Positions 54,334-63,112 of a stretch of DNA of 64,000 nt are shown here, piece by piece. The DNA comes from Algoriphagus aquimarinus (lineage in GTDB: Bacteria > Bacteroidota > Bacteroidia > Cytophagales > Cyclobacteriaceae). The DNA is taken from NCBI RefSeq assembly GCF_007997215.1, contig NZ_VORW01000010.1:1-64000 (forward strand), written 5' to 3'. The translations under genes were made by a program, and so were the position numbers. Each line of letters opens with the position of its first letter. Within the stretch, counting starts at the first letter, position 1. The notes below the pieces were generated by a model. That model was given only the letters and a program-made list of their open reading frames with translations. It had not been told where the DNA came from and made no database searches.

Positions 54334-54708
54334 ATGAAATTTATACTATTCACCTTTCTCACCGCTTTGCTCGTCATCGTGTTTAATCCATTTTTGCATT
54401 ACTGGTCTGTGATGCTTTTGATCGCAATTTTTGCAGCACTGGTAGGGAATAAAGGGGCCGGAGCTTTTTTTGCTGGAGGGCTTGGTATGGGAATAGCTTG
54501 GCTAGGGCAAAGCCTCTACATCAGCACAGTTTCAGGCAGTAATTTACCTCAAAAAATGGGTGATTTAATGGGGTTTGGCTCCGATATTGTCCTGTTAGCC
54601 GTTACAGCTGGATTAGGTTTTTTTCTCGGGGCATTTAGTGCTTTAACGGGGAGTTTGTTTAGAAGATTATTGAAAAAAAAGCCTAATAATATCTACAAAG
54701 GGTATTGA
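54334..54708 (+). CDS. Small membrane protein of unknown function
   Basis: A 124-residue protein with about four hydrophobic segments (2-18, 24-38, 42-62, 84-110) and a basic end (RRLLKKKPNN). No family recognised. It follows the penicillin acylase gene by 97 bp and precedes the polysaccharide-locus regulator. It could be co-transcribed with the former, but the repeat between them argues against tight coupling. Confidence 0.75.
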   Translation: MKFILFTFLTALLVIVFNPFLHYWSVMLLIAIFAALVGNKGAGAFFAGGLGMGIAWLGQSLYISTVSGSNLPQKMGDLMGFGSDIVLLAVTAGLGFFLGAFSALTGSLFRRLLKKKPNNIYKGY

Positions 54709-54819
54709 TAATAAAGAGAAAGTAGTTTACAGCTGTCATTCTTTATCAAAAACACGAGTTTTATTTTTCCTATCCAAAGCAATGAGTACCTTTGTTACTC
54801 ACTATTTGGGTGAATTTTT

Positions 54820-55338
54820 ATGCTTGAATCCTTGATTACCTCAAAGACAAGGTTGAGGTTACTTGTTAAGTTTTTCGTTAACTCAAAAACGCAGAGCCAT
54901 TTGAGAGGATTGGCAGATGAGTTTGGGGAATCTACCAATGCAATTCGCAAAGAGTTAAACAATTTGACCAGTGCTGGAATCCTTGTTAAAGAATCTGATA
55001 AAAATAAAATTGCCTACATGGCAAATGTAAAGCACCCCTTTTTTACCAATATTCAAGATATCATTCGAAAGTATTTGGGTCTGGACAAACTCCTGGAGCA
55101 AATTCTCGAGCGAATGGGAGAGGTAGATCAAGTGGTTCTTGTCGGTGATATTTCTAAGGGTATTGATTCAGGCAAAATAGATGTAGTCGTGACGGGAGAT
55201 AACCTTAATGAGGACTATATTTTGAGCCTTTCAAATAAGATAGAACAAATGATAGATCGCAAAGTGGTATTGACATTGCTTGATGAAAGGATGGTTTCTA
55301 CCGGTCTGATTTTGTTTGATAAGGAAATTGGGGCATAG
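54820..55338 (+). CDS. Winged-helix regulator with degenerate nucleotidyltransferase-like domain
   Basis: A 172-residue protein. Residues 1-75 form an ArsR-like winged helix (KTQSHLRGLADEFGESTNAI with the NNLTSAGILVKE recognition region). Residues about 100-165 (QVVLVGDISKGIDSGKIDVV) look like a minimal nucleotidyltransferase fold (GS..KG....SDIDL in active members) with the catalytic acidic pair altered. Proteins of this type commonly stand first in Bacteroidetes polysaccharide clusters. It probably controls the export and sugar genes that begin 80-150 bp downstream. Confidence 0.8.
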   Translation: MLESLITSKTRLRLLVKFFVNSKTQSHLRGLADEFGESTNAIRKELNNLTSAGILVKESDKNKIAYMANVKHPFFTNIQDIIRKYLGLDKLLEQILERMGEVDQVVLVGDISKGIDSGKIDVVVTGDNLNEDYILSLSNKIEQMIDRKVVLTLLDERMVSTGLILFDKEIGA

Positions 55339-55487
55339 GTAGAGCCTTTTTACTAGTGAATTTTGTGATAGGCACTTTTGTGACTGAAAGGGCGAAGCTG
55401 TGTAAAATTGTTTGAGAATTGATTAAAAATCAGAAATTAGCAATTGATACGCGTATAAAAATTGAGTTGAACACGAAAATTATAGAA

Positions 55488-58118
55488 TTGAAAAAATACA
55501 CTTGGTTGATTAATTCAAGGAATTACCTATTAATGGTGATTTTTTTATTGCTAGCCTTTGCAGCGCAAAGTCAAAGCCTGTCAGATATCCAGAATCTCAA
55601 AGTGGATGATTTGTCCGATGCTCAAATCGAACAACTGATTAAAAGAGCTGAATCGAATGGTCTTACTACAAATCAGCTAACTGCTTTGGCACGTGAGAGA
55701 GGTATGCCTGCTTTGGAGGCTGCCAAATTGAGTAGAAGAATCTCTGAACTTCAGATGACAGCTATGCCTCAGAGTGGGGCTCAAGATGGCTCTGGCGGTA
55801 GAACGATCAATGGCTTCCAGGAAACGGATATGTTTGATTCTATTCGCCGGTCAGATCCCTACTATGATTTGACAGTAAAGCAGAAGAAGATTTTTGGGTT
55901 TAAACTCTTTCACAACCGTGATCTGAACTTCAACCCAAGCTTAAATATTGCAACTCCCATGTCTTATGTGATAGGGTCCGGAGATCAGTTATTACTCGAT
56001 GTTTACGGTGCTTCTCAGCAATCCTACGATTTGAATGTCACTCCAGAAGGCAGGGTTTTTATTCCAAATGTTGGTCCAATACAAGTAGGAGGATCCAGTA
56101 TAGAAGCTGCTACTTCAAGGATAAAAACGGCTCTTGGTAGAATTTATTCAGGGATGAATGGGGCCAACCCAAATACCTTTATTCAATTACGTTTGGGTAA
56201 TATTCGCTCGATTAAGGTTTCTATGGTGGGGGAATTGACCAAACCTGGAACCTATACCTTGCCATCCTTTGCTACAGTTTTTAATGGGCTATTTGCAGCT
56301 GGAGGACCAAATGAAAATGGTGCATTTAGAAATGTCCAAGTCTATCGAGACAGTAGATTAGTTGCTACCGTTGATATTTATGAATTTCTCTCCAAAGGCA
56401 TTCAAAGTTCAAACATCACACTTCAGGACAATGATGTAGTGATAGTACCCCCAGTTTCTACCCGAATTGAAATCGTAGGTCCAGTACGTAGAGAAGGTCT
56501 TTTTGAAGTAAAACCTAGCGAGACTCTAGAAGACCTGCTAATATTTACTGGCGGTTTTACCAGTATGGCTTATAGAGACAGAGTCACCGTCCGAAGAATT
56601 GAAAACAACCAGCGAAAGGTGGTAGATGTGCCTTCTGGTGAGTATGGATCATTTTCTCCAAAAGATGGCGATGAGATACTAATAGGAGAGGCATTGGATA
56701 GATTCTCTAATAGGGTTCAAGTGACAGGTTCGGTCACACGGCCAGGCGAATATTCATTAGATGAAAGTGGATTGACGGTGAAAGGACTTGTGGAAAAAGC
56801 ACAAGGCTTAAAACCAGAGGCATTTGCTACCCGAGCTACTCTTTACAGAACTAGTTCTGATTTGACTTTGGCAGCTGAATCGCTTAACCTGAAAGGTATA
56901 TTAAATGGAACTTCTCCGGATGTGCCCTTGAAAAATGAGGATCTTTTATTTGTCCCGAGCAGATATGATATTCAAGAGGAGTATTATGTAAAGATTTCTG
57001 GTGAAATCAATTATCCAGGTACTTATCCTTTTGCTTCAGACATGACAGTTGGAGATCTTATTTTGAGATCAGGAGGCTTGTTGCAATCAGCGACCAACTC
57101 ATCTATTGAGATAGCTAGAAGAGTACGAGATGCTACTTCTGGGAAAATCGCAGAGATAGAGACTCTATCCATTGATCCCAACTTGGAATTGACGGATGAA
57201 GAAAGAAATCAACCTCTTCAACCTTTTGATCATGTATTCATTAGAAGAAGTCCAGGCTTTGAAAGAGAACAATTAATAACGATTCAAGGTGAAGTAATAT
57301 ACCCTGGTGATTTTGCGATTGCAGCGTCTAACGAGAGAATTTCAGATGTAATCAAACGTGCTGGAGGAGTCACTCAATATGCTTATCCTAAGGGAGCAAG
57401 TTTGATCAGGAGAACGGTTTATTACAAAGGCCCAACCGAGGAAGAGTTGAGAAATCAAGCGCTTAAAGATATCCGGTCAAATTTGGATACTGAGACAAAT
57501 CGAAATTCTAATGAAGCTGAAGAGCTCTTATTTGAAAGAATAGACAAAAAGCTAGCTCAATATGAACTAGAGAAATTTGAAAGAGAGCAAGCTGAGCAAA
57601 AACGTAAGTTATTTGCAATTTCACCTGCTTTTGATACCCTAAGACAAGACTCTACAATCACTTCTATGCGGTTAAAAGAACAGGATTTTGTTGGGATTGA
57701 TTTAGAGTATATTTTGACCCATCCCGGCTCAGAAGAGGATTTACTCTTACTGGAAGGAGATGTAATACAGATACCAAAAGAATTACAAACTGTACGCATG
57801 GTTGGTGAAGTGCTATTGCCAACCACAGCCAGGTATAGCAAAAAAAATAATTTAAGAAATTACATATCAAAAGCTGGTGGCTTCACTGAAGATGCGCGAC
57901 GCGGGAAGACTTATGTAGTCTATGCCAATGGTGATGCTAAGAGAACTCATCATTTTTTAGGATTGAGATTCTATCCAGAATTGGAGCCAGGAGCAGAGAT
58001 TGTAGTTCCAAAGAAGCCAACACGAAGTCGAATAGGCCCAGCCACTTGGATAGGAATAGCCTCGAGTCTGGCAACAGTTGCCATTTTAGTTCAAACCATA
58101 GTGAATAATAGCAAATAG
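55488..58118 (+). CDS. Polysaccharide export protein with multiple SLBB domains (Wza-like)
   Basis: I choose the TTG at 55488 (then KKYTWLINSRNYLLMVIFL), giving 876 residues with a signal peptide ending AFAAQSQS; a TTG at 55419 adds 23 residues. A short helical segment is followed by the Poly_export domain (TPMSYVIGSGDQLLLDVYGA, about 175-270). Repeated SLBB units follow (SIKVSMVGELTKPGTYTLPS, RVQVTGSVTRPGEYSL, YYVKISGEINYPGTYPF, LITIQGEVIYPGDFAI, RMVGEVLLPTTARY). One helix (TWIGIASSLATVAILVQTIV) spans the end. At about 900 residues it is far longer than E. coli Wza (379). It should form the outer-membrane/periplasmic export channel. Confidence 0.92.
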   Translation: MKKYTWLINSRNYLLMVIFLLLAFAAQSQSLSDIQNLKVDDLSDAQIEQLIKRAESNGLTTNQLTALARERGMPALEAAKLSRRISELQMTAMPQSGAQDGSGGRTINGFQETDMFDSIRRSDPYYDLTVKQKKIFGFKLFHNRDLNFNPSLNIATPMSYVIGSGDQLLLDVYGASQQSYDLNVTPEGRVFIPNVGPIQVGGSSIEAATSRIKTALGRIYSGMNGANPNTFIQLRLGNIRSIKVSMVGELTKPGTYTLPSFATVFNGLFAAGGPNENGAFRNVQVYRDSRLVATVDIYEFLSKGIQSSNITLQDNDVVIVPPVSTRIEIVGPVRREGLFEVKPSETLEDLLIFTGGFTSMAYRDRVTVRRIENNQRKVVDVPSGEYGSFSPKDGDEILIGEALDRFSNRVQVTGSVTRPGEYSLDESGLTVKGLVEKAQGLKPEAFATRATLYRTSSDLTLAAESLNLKGILNGTSPDVPLKNEDLLFVPSRYDIQEEYYVKISGEINYPGTYPFASDMTVGDLILRSGGLLQSATNSSIEIARRVRDATSGKIAEIETLSIDPNLELTDEERNQPLQPFDHVFIRRSPGFEREQLITIQGEVIYPGDFAIAASNERISDVIKRAGGVTQYAYPKGASLIRRTVYYKGPTEEELRNQALKDIRSNLDTETNRNSNEAEELLFERIDKKLAQYELEKFEREQAEQKRKLFAISPAFDTLRQDSTITSMRLKEQDFVGIDLEYILTHPGSEEDLLLLEGDVIQIPKELQTVRMVGEVLLPTTARYSKKNNLRNYISKAGGFTEDARRGKTYVVYANGDAKRTHHFLGLRFYPELEPGAEIVVPKKPTRSRIGPATWIGIASSLATVAILVQTIVNNSK

Positions 58119-58147
58119 TAATTAGTTAATTCTAGTTTAAAATAGAT

Positions 58148-59467
58148 ATGAAAATAGCAGTAGTAGGTACCGGGTATGTTGGTCTGGTGTCAGGAGCATG
58201 TTTTGCTGATGTAGGGATCGAAGTTACTTGTGTTGACATTGATCAAAAGAAAATAGAAAACCTTAAAAATGGCATCATGCCTATTTATGAGCCAGGTCTC
58301 GAAGAGGTCGTCATTCGTAATTTTAAGAGTGGTAGACTCAAATTCAGTACGGATTTGGGTGAAGCAGTCCAAGGTGCTTCAGTTGCATTTATAGCTGTAG
58401 GGACTCCTCCAGGTGAAGATGGATCTGCTGATCTGAAATATGTATTGGGCGTGGCAGATGAGATCGGTACTAAAATGACTGATTACATCGTCGTAGCGAC
58501 CAAAAGCACAGTTCCAGTGACGACTGGAGAGAAAGTTCGTGCTGCGATCAAGGCAGCTTTGGATAAAAGAGGTTCTGATTTGCCATTTGCTGTAGCATCA
58601 AATCCAGAATTCCTGAAGGAAGGTGCAGCAGTAGAAGACTTTTTGAAGCCAGATAGAATTGTGATCGGTGTAGATGATGAACGTGCTGAAGAGATCATGA
58701 AGCGTTTGTACAAGCCATTTCAACTAAGTGGCGAGCGTATCATCTACATGGATATTCCATCTGCTGAGATGACTAAATATGCAGCGAATGCCATGTTGGC
58801 CACCAAGATTTCTTTCATGAATGATATTGCAAATCTATGTGAACTAGTAGGTGCTGATGCAAATATGGTGAGAAGAGGAATTGGCTCGGATCCAAGGATT
58901 GGTAATAAATTCATCTATCCTGGCGTAGGTTATGGAGGTTCTTGCTTTCCTAAAGATGTAAAAGCGATCATCAAAACAGCAAAACAATATGGCTACGACC
59001 TAAGAGTACTTCAAGCTGTGGAGGAAGTGAACGATGATCAGAAATACGTGCTTTCAAAGAAAGTCAAAGAGCATTTTGGAGAAGACTTAACAGGCATGAC
59101 CTTCGCGATGTGGGGTTTGAGCTTTAAGCCAAACACGGATGATATGCGTGAGGCTCCTGCTGGAGTGATCATTGATGAATTGAGAGCTGCTGGAGCTACA
59201 GTGAGAGCATACGATCCAGTAGCAATGGATGAAGCAAGAGAACATTACATTTTTGATAAGGTTACTTATTGCAAGGATGCTTACGAAGCTCTAGTGGATT
59301 GTGATGCCTTACTTTTAGTTACCGAATGGTCTGAATTTAGGATTCCTAGCTGGGATGTAGTAGGTAGACTTTTGAAAAACAAAGTCATCTTCGATGGACG
59401 AAATATCTACGATAAAAAATATCTAAAAACGCTGGGTTTTGAAGCTCACGGAATCGGATCTAAATAA
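58148..59467 (+). CDS. ugd: UDP-glucose 6-dehydrogenase
   Basis: A 439-residue NAD+-dependent enzyme that oxidises UDP-glucose to UDP-glucuronate. NAD-binding [18 protein letters not shown] at the start, catalytic Cys in [15 protein letters not shown], and the [12 protein letters not shown] and [15 protein letters not shown] blocks are all present. It resembles the TuaD/Ugd branch more than UDP-GlcNAc dehydrogenases. It supplies uronic acid to the polysaccharide made by this cluster; it starts 29 bp after the export gene. Confidence 0.96.
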   Translation: MKIAVVGTGYVGLVSGACFADVGIEVTCVDIDQKKIENLKNGIMPIYEPGLEEVVIRNFKSGRLKFSTDLGEAVQGASVAFIAVGTPPGEDGSADLKYVLGVADEIGTKMTDYIVVATKSTVPVTTGEKVRAAIKAALDKRGSDLPFAVASNPEFLKEGAAVEDFLKPDRIVIGVDDERAEEIMKRLYKPFQLSGERIIYMDIPSAEMTKYAANAMLATKISFMNDIANLCELVGADANMVRRGIGSDPRIGNKFIYPGVGYGGSCFPKDVKAIIKTAKQYGYDLRVLQAVEEVNDDQKYVLSKKVKEHFGEDLTGMTFAMWGLSFKPNTDDMREAPAGVIIDELRAAGATVRAYDPVAMDEAREHYIFDKVTYCKDAYEALVDCDALLLVTEWSEFRIPSWDVVGRLLKNKVIFDGRNIYDKKYLKTLGFEAHGIGSK

Positions 59468-59475
59468 TAATTATT

Positions 59476-59505
59476 GCCCTTGGGTTATACTCAAGGGCAT
59501 TACTA
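59476..59505 (+). terminator. Hairpin after ugd
   Basis: GCCCTTG-GGTTATA-CTCAAGGGC-type stem directly after the ugd stop with a weak T-run; it may be partial, since the cluster continues in the same direction. Confidence 0.6.
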
Positions 59506-59526
59506 TGTTTTAACAAATAGAAATTA

Positions 59527-60141
59527 ATGATAATTGCTGGTGCCGGTGGACATGGATTAGAGGTGGCTTTTGCCCTTAGGGAATTAGGTTTTCTTTCCTC
59601 TGATATATGTTTTTTTGATGAAGATAAGTCCAAAGCACAGGACTCATTGTTCAAAGACTCCTTGATTGTGGAAGTGGATGTTTTGAAGATCAAATTGAAG
59701 CACGACCCGAGATTTATACTTGGAGTAGGCAATCCAATCTTTAGAGAAAAGTTATTTCACATGCTGACCTCCCTAGGCGGTAGCGCATATGGTATTAATT
59801 GCGTCTCCTATCAAGAACCAGAAAATTCAACTTCAGTTTTTGATGCGATGCCTTATAGTTTCATTGGTCCGGAGACCAAAATTGGCTTAGGCGTTTTAGT
59901 AAATACCAGAGCTCATGTCCATCATGAATGTGTAATTGGAGATTTCAGTGAAATCGGGCCAGGTGCAATACTGTTGGGAGCATCTAAGGTAGGCGCTAAA
60001 TGTAGAATCGGAGCCGGAGCAATACTATTGCCGGGAGTTGAATTAGGTGATGAGGTGATAGTAGGAGCTGGAGCAGTAGTGACTAGATCAGTTTTTAGAC
60101 AATGCGTTTTAGTTGGAATACCAGCACAGCCAGTTTCATGA
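59527..60141 (+). CDS. NeuD/PglD-family sugar O-/N-acyltransferase
   Basis: A 204-residue transferase. The N-terminal Rossmann-like part (IIAGAGGHGLEVAFALREL) is the family hallmark. The C-terminal left-handed beta-helix shows hexapeptides (IGPETKIGLGVLVNTRAHVH, CRIGAGAILLPGVELG) with the catalytic His in VHHE. It acetylates a sugar nucleotide intermediate of the polysaccharide. Which sugar is not clear. Confidence 0.9.
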   Translation: MIIAGAGGHGLEVAFALRELGFLSSDICFFDEDKSKAQDSLFKDSLIVEVDVLKIKLKHDPRFILGVGNPIFREKLFHMLTSLGGSAYGINCVSYQEPENSTSVFDAMPYSFIGPETKIGLGVLVNTRAHVHHECVIGDFSEIGPGAILLGASKVGAKCRIGAGAILLPGVELGDEVIVGAGAVVTRSVFRQCVLVGIPAQPVS

Positions 60142-60186
60142 TTTTAAGTAAATTTATTTTTTATTTCAAACCTATAAAAGTTACTC

Positions 60187-61284
60187 ATGCCTTCAAATGA
60201 TCAGTCAAAAGTGGAGCTGAACTACCTGGAGTTGATCCAGAAAATCTTCTCTTATAAAAGAAGATTGCTTGCATTTACATTGGCGGGACTTTTATTGGGG
60301 ATTTTAATTGCATTTACCAGCCCCAAAGAATTTACTTCCTCCTCTTTAGTGATCCTTGAAGAGTCTGAAAGTTCAGGACAATTTGGACAAATGGGAGCCT
60401 TAGCAGGTTTAGCAGGAATATCAATTCCTCAAATGCAGGGAGATCAAACCAGATTAAGTGCTGAATTATTTCCAGATGTAATCCATAGCAGGGATTTTAT
60501 GCTGGATATCATGAAGGAAGAATTCTTTTTTCAATCTAAAGGGAAGAAAATGACTTTGGAAGAATATTATGCGGAGGAAAGACCGGGTAATATTGTGAAG
60601 AAAACCATTGACTTTATTTTTAGTATTCCAGCACGGATTATTAATGTTTTTTCATCCAGTGAACCTGCCCCAGCACTGGTTGAGGCTAGTGATTCAGAAG
60701 CTGTAGAACTCGGTTATGTGGCAGTGACATCACAGGAAAATTATGTCTTGAGGCAACTGAAAGAAAGAATTACCATTGAAGATCAAATGAAATTGATTGA
60801 GCTCAATGTATCCATGCCTGAACCGAAAATCTCTGCCGAAGTAAATGCTTTAGTGTTAGAAAGGTTGATTGGATACGTCACAAATTACAAGACTGTAAAG
60901 CAGAAAATAAATCTTGAGTTTGTGGAAGAGCGCGTTGATGAAGCTCAGGTTAAGTTTCAGGAATCTCAGTTAAAGCTCGCTTCTTTCAGAGATTCCAACC
61001 AAGGAATTATCTCCCGACGGGCTATGACGAAGGAAGAGCAATTGCAATTTGAGTTTAATATTTCCTTCAATATTTACAATACATTGAAGCAGGAGCTGGA
61101 ACAGGCGACTATTCAACTTAAAAGAGAAACACCAGTGTTTACGGTCATGGAAAAGGCAAGTATTCCATTAGGACCAAGTAAACCAAATAAGCCTTTGATT
61201 ATTGTTTTCAGTATGTTTCTCGGCTTTTTCGTAGGGGTATTGTATGCTGTCTATCGAATCCTGCTTTCCCAAATTACTAAGTAA
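60187..61284 (+). CDS. Wzz-like polysaccharide chain-length regulator
   Basis: 365 residues. Two membrane helices (about 30-48, LAFTLAGLLLGILIAF, and about 335-355, IVFSMFLGFFVGVLYAVY) flank a large periplasmic coiled-coil region. The proline-rich PLGPSKPNKP motif before the second helix is typical of Wzz/PCP proteins. No C-terminal BY-kinase domain is fused. It is expected to set polymer length together with the SLBB export protein. Gene order supports it. Confidence 0.92.
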   Translation: MPSNDQSKVELNYLELIQKIFSYKRRLLAFTLAGLLLGILIAFTSPKEFTSSSLVILEESESSGQFGQMGALAGLAGISIPQMQGDQTRLSAELFPDVIHSRDFMLDIMKEEFFFQSKGKKMTLEEYYAEERPGNIVKKTIDFIFSIPARIINVFSSSEPAPALVEASDSEAVELGYVAVTSQENYVLRQLKERITIEDQMKLIELNVSMPEPKISAEVNALVLERLIGYVTNYKTVKQKINLEFVEERVDEAQVKFQESQLKLASFRDSNQGIISRRAMTKEEQLQFEFNISFNIYNTLKQELEQATIQLKRETPVFTVMEKASIPLGPSKPNKPLIIVFSMFLGFFVGVLYAVYRILLSQITK

Positions 61285-61291
61285 TCCAAGT

Positions 61292-62419
61292 ATGCGTTCT
61301 ATACAAATGGTGGACTTAAAGTCCCAATATGTTGCAATTAAAGCTGAGGTAGACCAGGCGATTCAAGGAGTTATCGATACTACTGCTTTTATCAATGGAC
61401 CTCAGGTAAAAGAGTTTTCAAATGCGCTGGCAGCTTATACTGGAGCGAAGTATGTAATTACCTGCGGCAATGGGACTGACGCACTTCAGATTGCCATGAT
61501 GGGTTTGGGTTTTCAGCCTGGTCAAGAGGTAATCGTTCCTGCCTTTACCTATGTGGCTACTGCAGAAGTTATCGCCTTACTGGGATTGAAACCTGTGTTT
61601 ATTGATGTGATTGCTGATACCTATGAGCTTGATATCAGTCAATTGGAATCCAAACTAACTTCAAAAACCGTTGGGATAGTACCAGTTCATCTCTATGGTC
61701 AATGCTCCAATATGGAAGAGATTTTAGCTTTTGCCGCAACCCATAATCTGAAAGTGATTGAAGATACAGCACAGGCAATTGGTGCGAAATACACGTTTTC
61801 AGATGGGCGCACTTGTCAGGCAGGAACTATGGGTGATGTGGGTACCACTTCATTTTTCCCATCCAAAAACCTAGGATGTTATGGAGATGGAGGAGCAATG
61901 TTTACCAATGACGAGAAATTAGCAGAGAAACTTTGGATGATTGCAAATCATGGCCAAAAAAAGAAATACAATCATCATATAGTCGGAGTTAACTCACGTC
62001 TAGATACTGTGCAAGCCGCAATTTTGAATGTGAAACTGCAGCACTTGGATAGATACTCAGCTTCCAGAAATCAGGTGGCAGATAAATATGATGCAGCTTT
62101 TGCGGGGCATCCTAACGTCAAAACCCCAGTTCGAGCACATAATTCTACCCATGCATTTCACCAGTATACAGTGCAAATTGAAGGTGTCAGTAGGGATGAG
62201 TTAAAAGCGTATTTAGCTGAAAAAGGAGTGCCTTCTATGGTCTACTATCCTCTTTCCTTGCATCAACAGGTGGCGTATATGGATTTGGGATTCAAAAATG
62301 GTGATTTTCCTGTTTCTGAATCACTTTGTCTAAAGGTGCTCTCACTGCCGATTCATACAGAGATGATAGCCGATGATCAAGAGTATATTATTGAAACCAT
62401 TAAAAGTTTTTTTGAATGA
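61292..62419 (+). CDS. DegT/DnrJ/EryC1/StrS sugar aminotransferase (WbpE-like)
   Basis: 375 residues from ATG 61292; a longer frame overlaps the previous gene. PLP-dependent, with the Schiff-base Lys in TTSFFPSKNLGCYGDGGAMF, plus AFTYVATAEVIALLGLKPVF and the SRLDTVQAAIL motif. In WbpA-B-E-D pathways this enzyme adds the 3-amino group to UDP-3-keto-GlcNAcA. The neighbouring WbpD- and WbpB-like genes make that role probable, though an amino sugar of another type is possible. Confidence 0.92.
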   Translation: MRSIQMVDLKSQYVAIKAEVDQAIQGVIDTTAFINGPQVKEFSNALAAYTGAKYVITCGNGTDALQIAMMGLGFQPGQEVIVPAFTYVATAEVIALLGLKPVFIDVIADTYELDISQLESKLTSKTVGIVPVHLYGQCSNMEEILAFAATHNLKVIEDTAQAIGAKYTFSDGRTCQAGTMGDVGTTSFFPSKNLGCYGDGGAMFTNDEKLAEKLWMIANHGQKKKYNHHIVGVNSRLDTVQAAILNVKLQHLDRYSASRNQVADKYDAAFAGHPNVKTPVRAHNSTHAFHQYTVQIEGVSRDELKAYLAEKGVPSMVYYPLSLHQQVAYMDLGFKNGDFPVSESLCLKVLSLPIHTEMIADDQEYIIETIKSFFE

Positions 62420-62491
62420 AATCGAGCCTGCCTGAGGCAGACAGGTATGACTCTAACTTCCCTTCGGAGGAAGTGTCAATCAAGCGAGATT
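62416..62491. repeat. Dispersed hairpin repeat GAAATCGAGC...AAGCGAGATT, copy 2
   Basis: Same ends as 54242-54300. The interior holds CCTGCCTGAGGCAGACAGG and ACTTCC-CTTCGGA-GGAAGT hairpins. It starts at the aminotransferase stop codon (ATGA overlaps the TGA). Confidence 0.5.
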
Positions 62492-62537
62492 ACTGCCGAT
62501 AGCTATTGGGAGAACCCTTTAAAATAATTATAAACAG

Positions 62538-63110
62538 ATGAAAGAATATTTCGCACATGAAAGTGCCTACATAGATGAAGGCTGCGAAATCGGAGCTGGA
62601 ACCAAGATCTGGCATTTTTCACATATCATGCCTAATTGTAAAATCGGCGAAGGATGTAATATAGGTCAGAATGTAGTCGTTTCTCCTCAAGTAATCCTTG
62701 GTAACAATGTGAAGGTTCAAAATAACGTATCCATTTATACTGGAGTAACTTGCGGTGATGATGTGTTCTTAGGGCCTTCAATGGTATTTACTAATGTGAT
62801 CAATCCGAGAAGTGCCGTAAATCGCAAGTCTGAATATGCCAAGACTAATGTAGGAAATGGTGCCAGTATCGGAGCTAATGCAACTATAGTCTGCGGACAT
62901 GATATTGGCCCTTTCGCGTTTATTGGCGCAGGTTCAGTGATTACCAAGAATGTACCTGCCTATGCATTGATGGTAGGTAATCCAGCCAGGCAAATGGGGT
63001 GGATGAGTGAATTTGGAAGTAGATTAGAATTTGATGAGCAAGGTCAGGCCGAATGCAAGGAAACTGGAGACCGATATTTGCTCAATAATAATGAAGTAAC
63101 AAAGCTGTGA
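62538..63110 (+). CDS. UDP-amino-sugar N-acetyltransferase (WbpD/WlbB-like)
   Basis: A 190-residue left-handed beta-helix enzyme. It begins with [20 protein letters not shown], contains repeated hexapeptides ([28 protein letters not shown]), the [14 protein letters not shown] motif characteristic of WbpD/WlbB, and ends with the Pro-rich [17 protein letters not shown] helix lead. It acetylates the 3-amino group of UDP-2-acetamido-3-amino-glucuronate. It precedes the WbpB-like oxidoreductase by 2 bases. Confidence 0.92.
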   Translation: MKEYFAHESAYIDEGCEIGAGTKIWHFSHIMPNCKIGEGCNIGQNVVVSPQVILGNNVKVQNNVSIYTGVTCGDDVFLGPSMVFTNVINPRSAVNRKSEYAKTNVGNGASIGANATIVCGHDIGPFAFIGAGSVITKNVPAYALMVGNPARQMGWMSEFGSRLEFDEQGQAECKETGDRYLLNNNEVTKL

Positions 63111-63112
63111 GT

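Noticed and set aside
58148-59467. UDP-GlcNAc 6-dehydrogenase (WbpA) reading of ugd
   Set aside because: Motifs and N-terminus fit the UDP-glucose dehydrogenase (TuaD/Ugd) branch better, despite the neighbouring Wbp-like genes.
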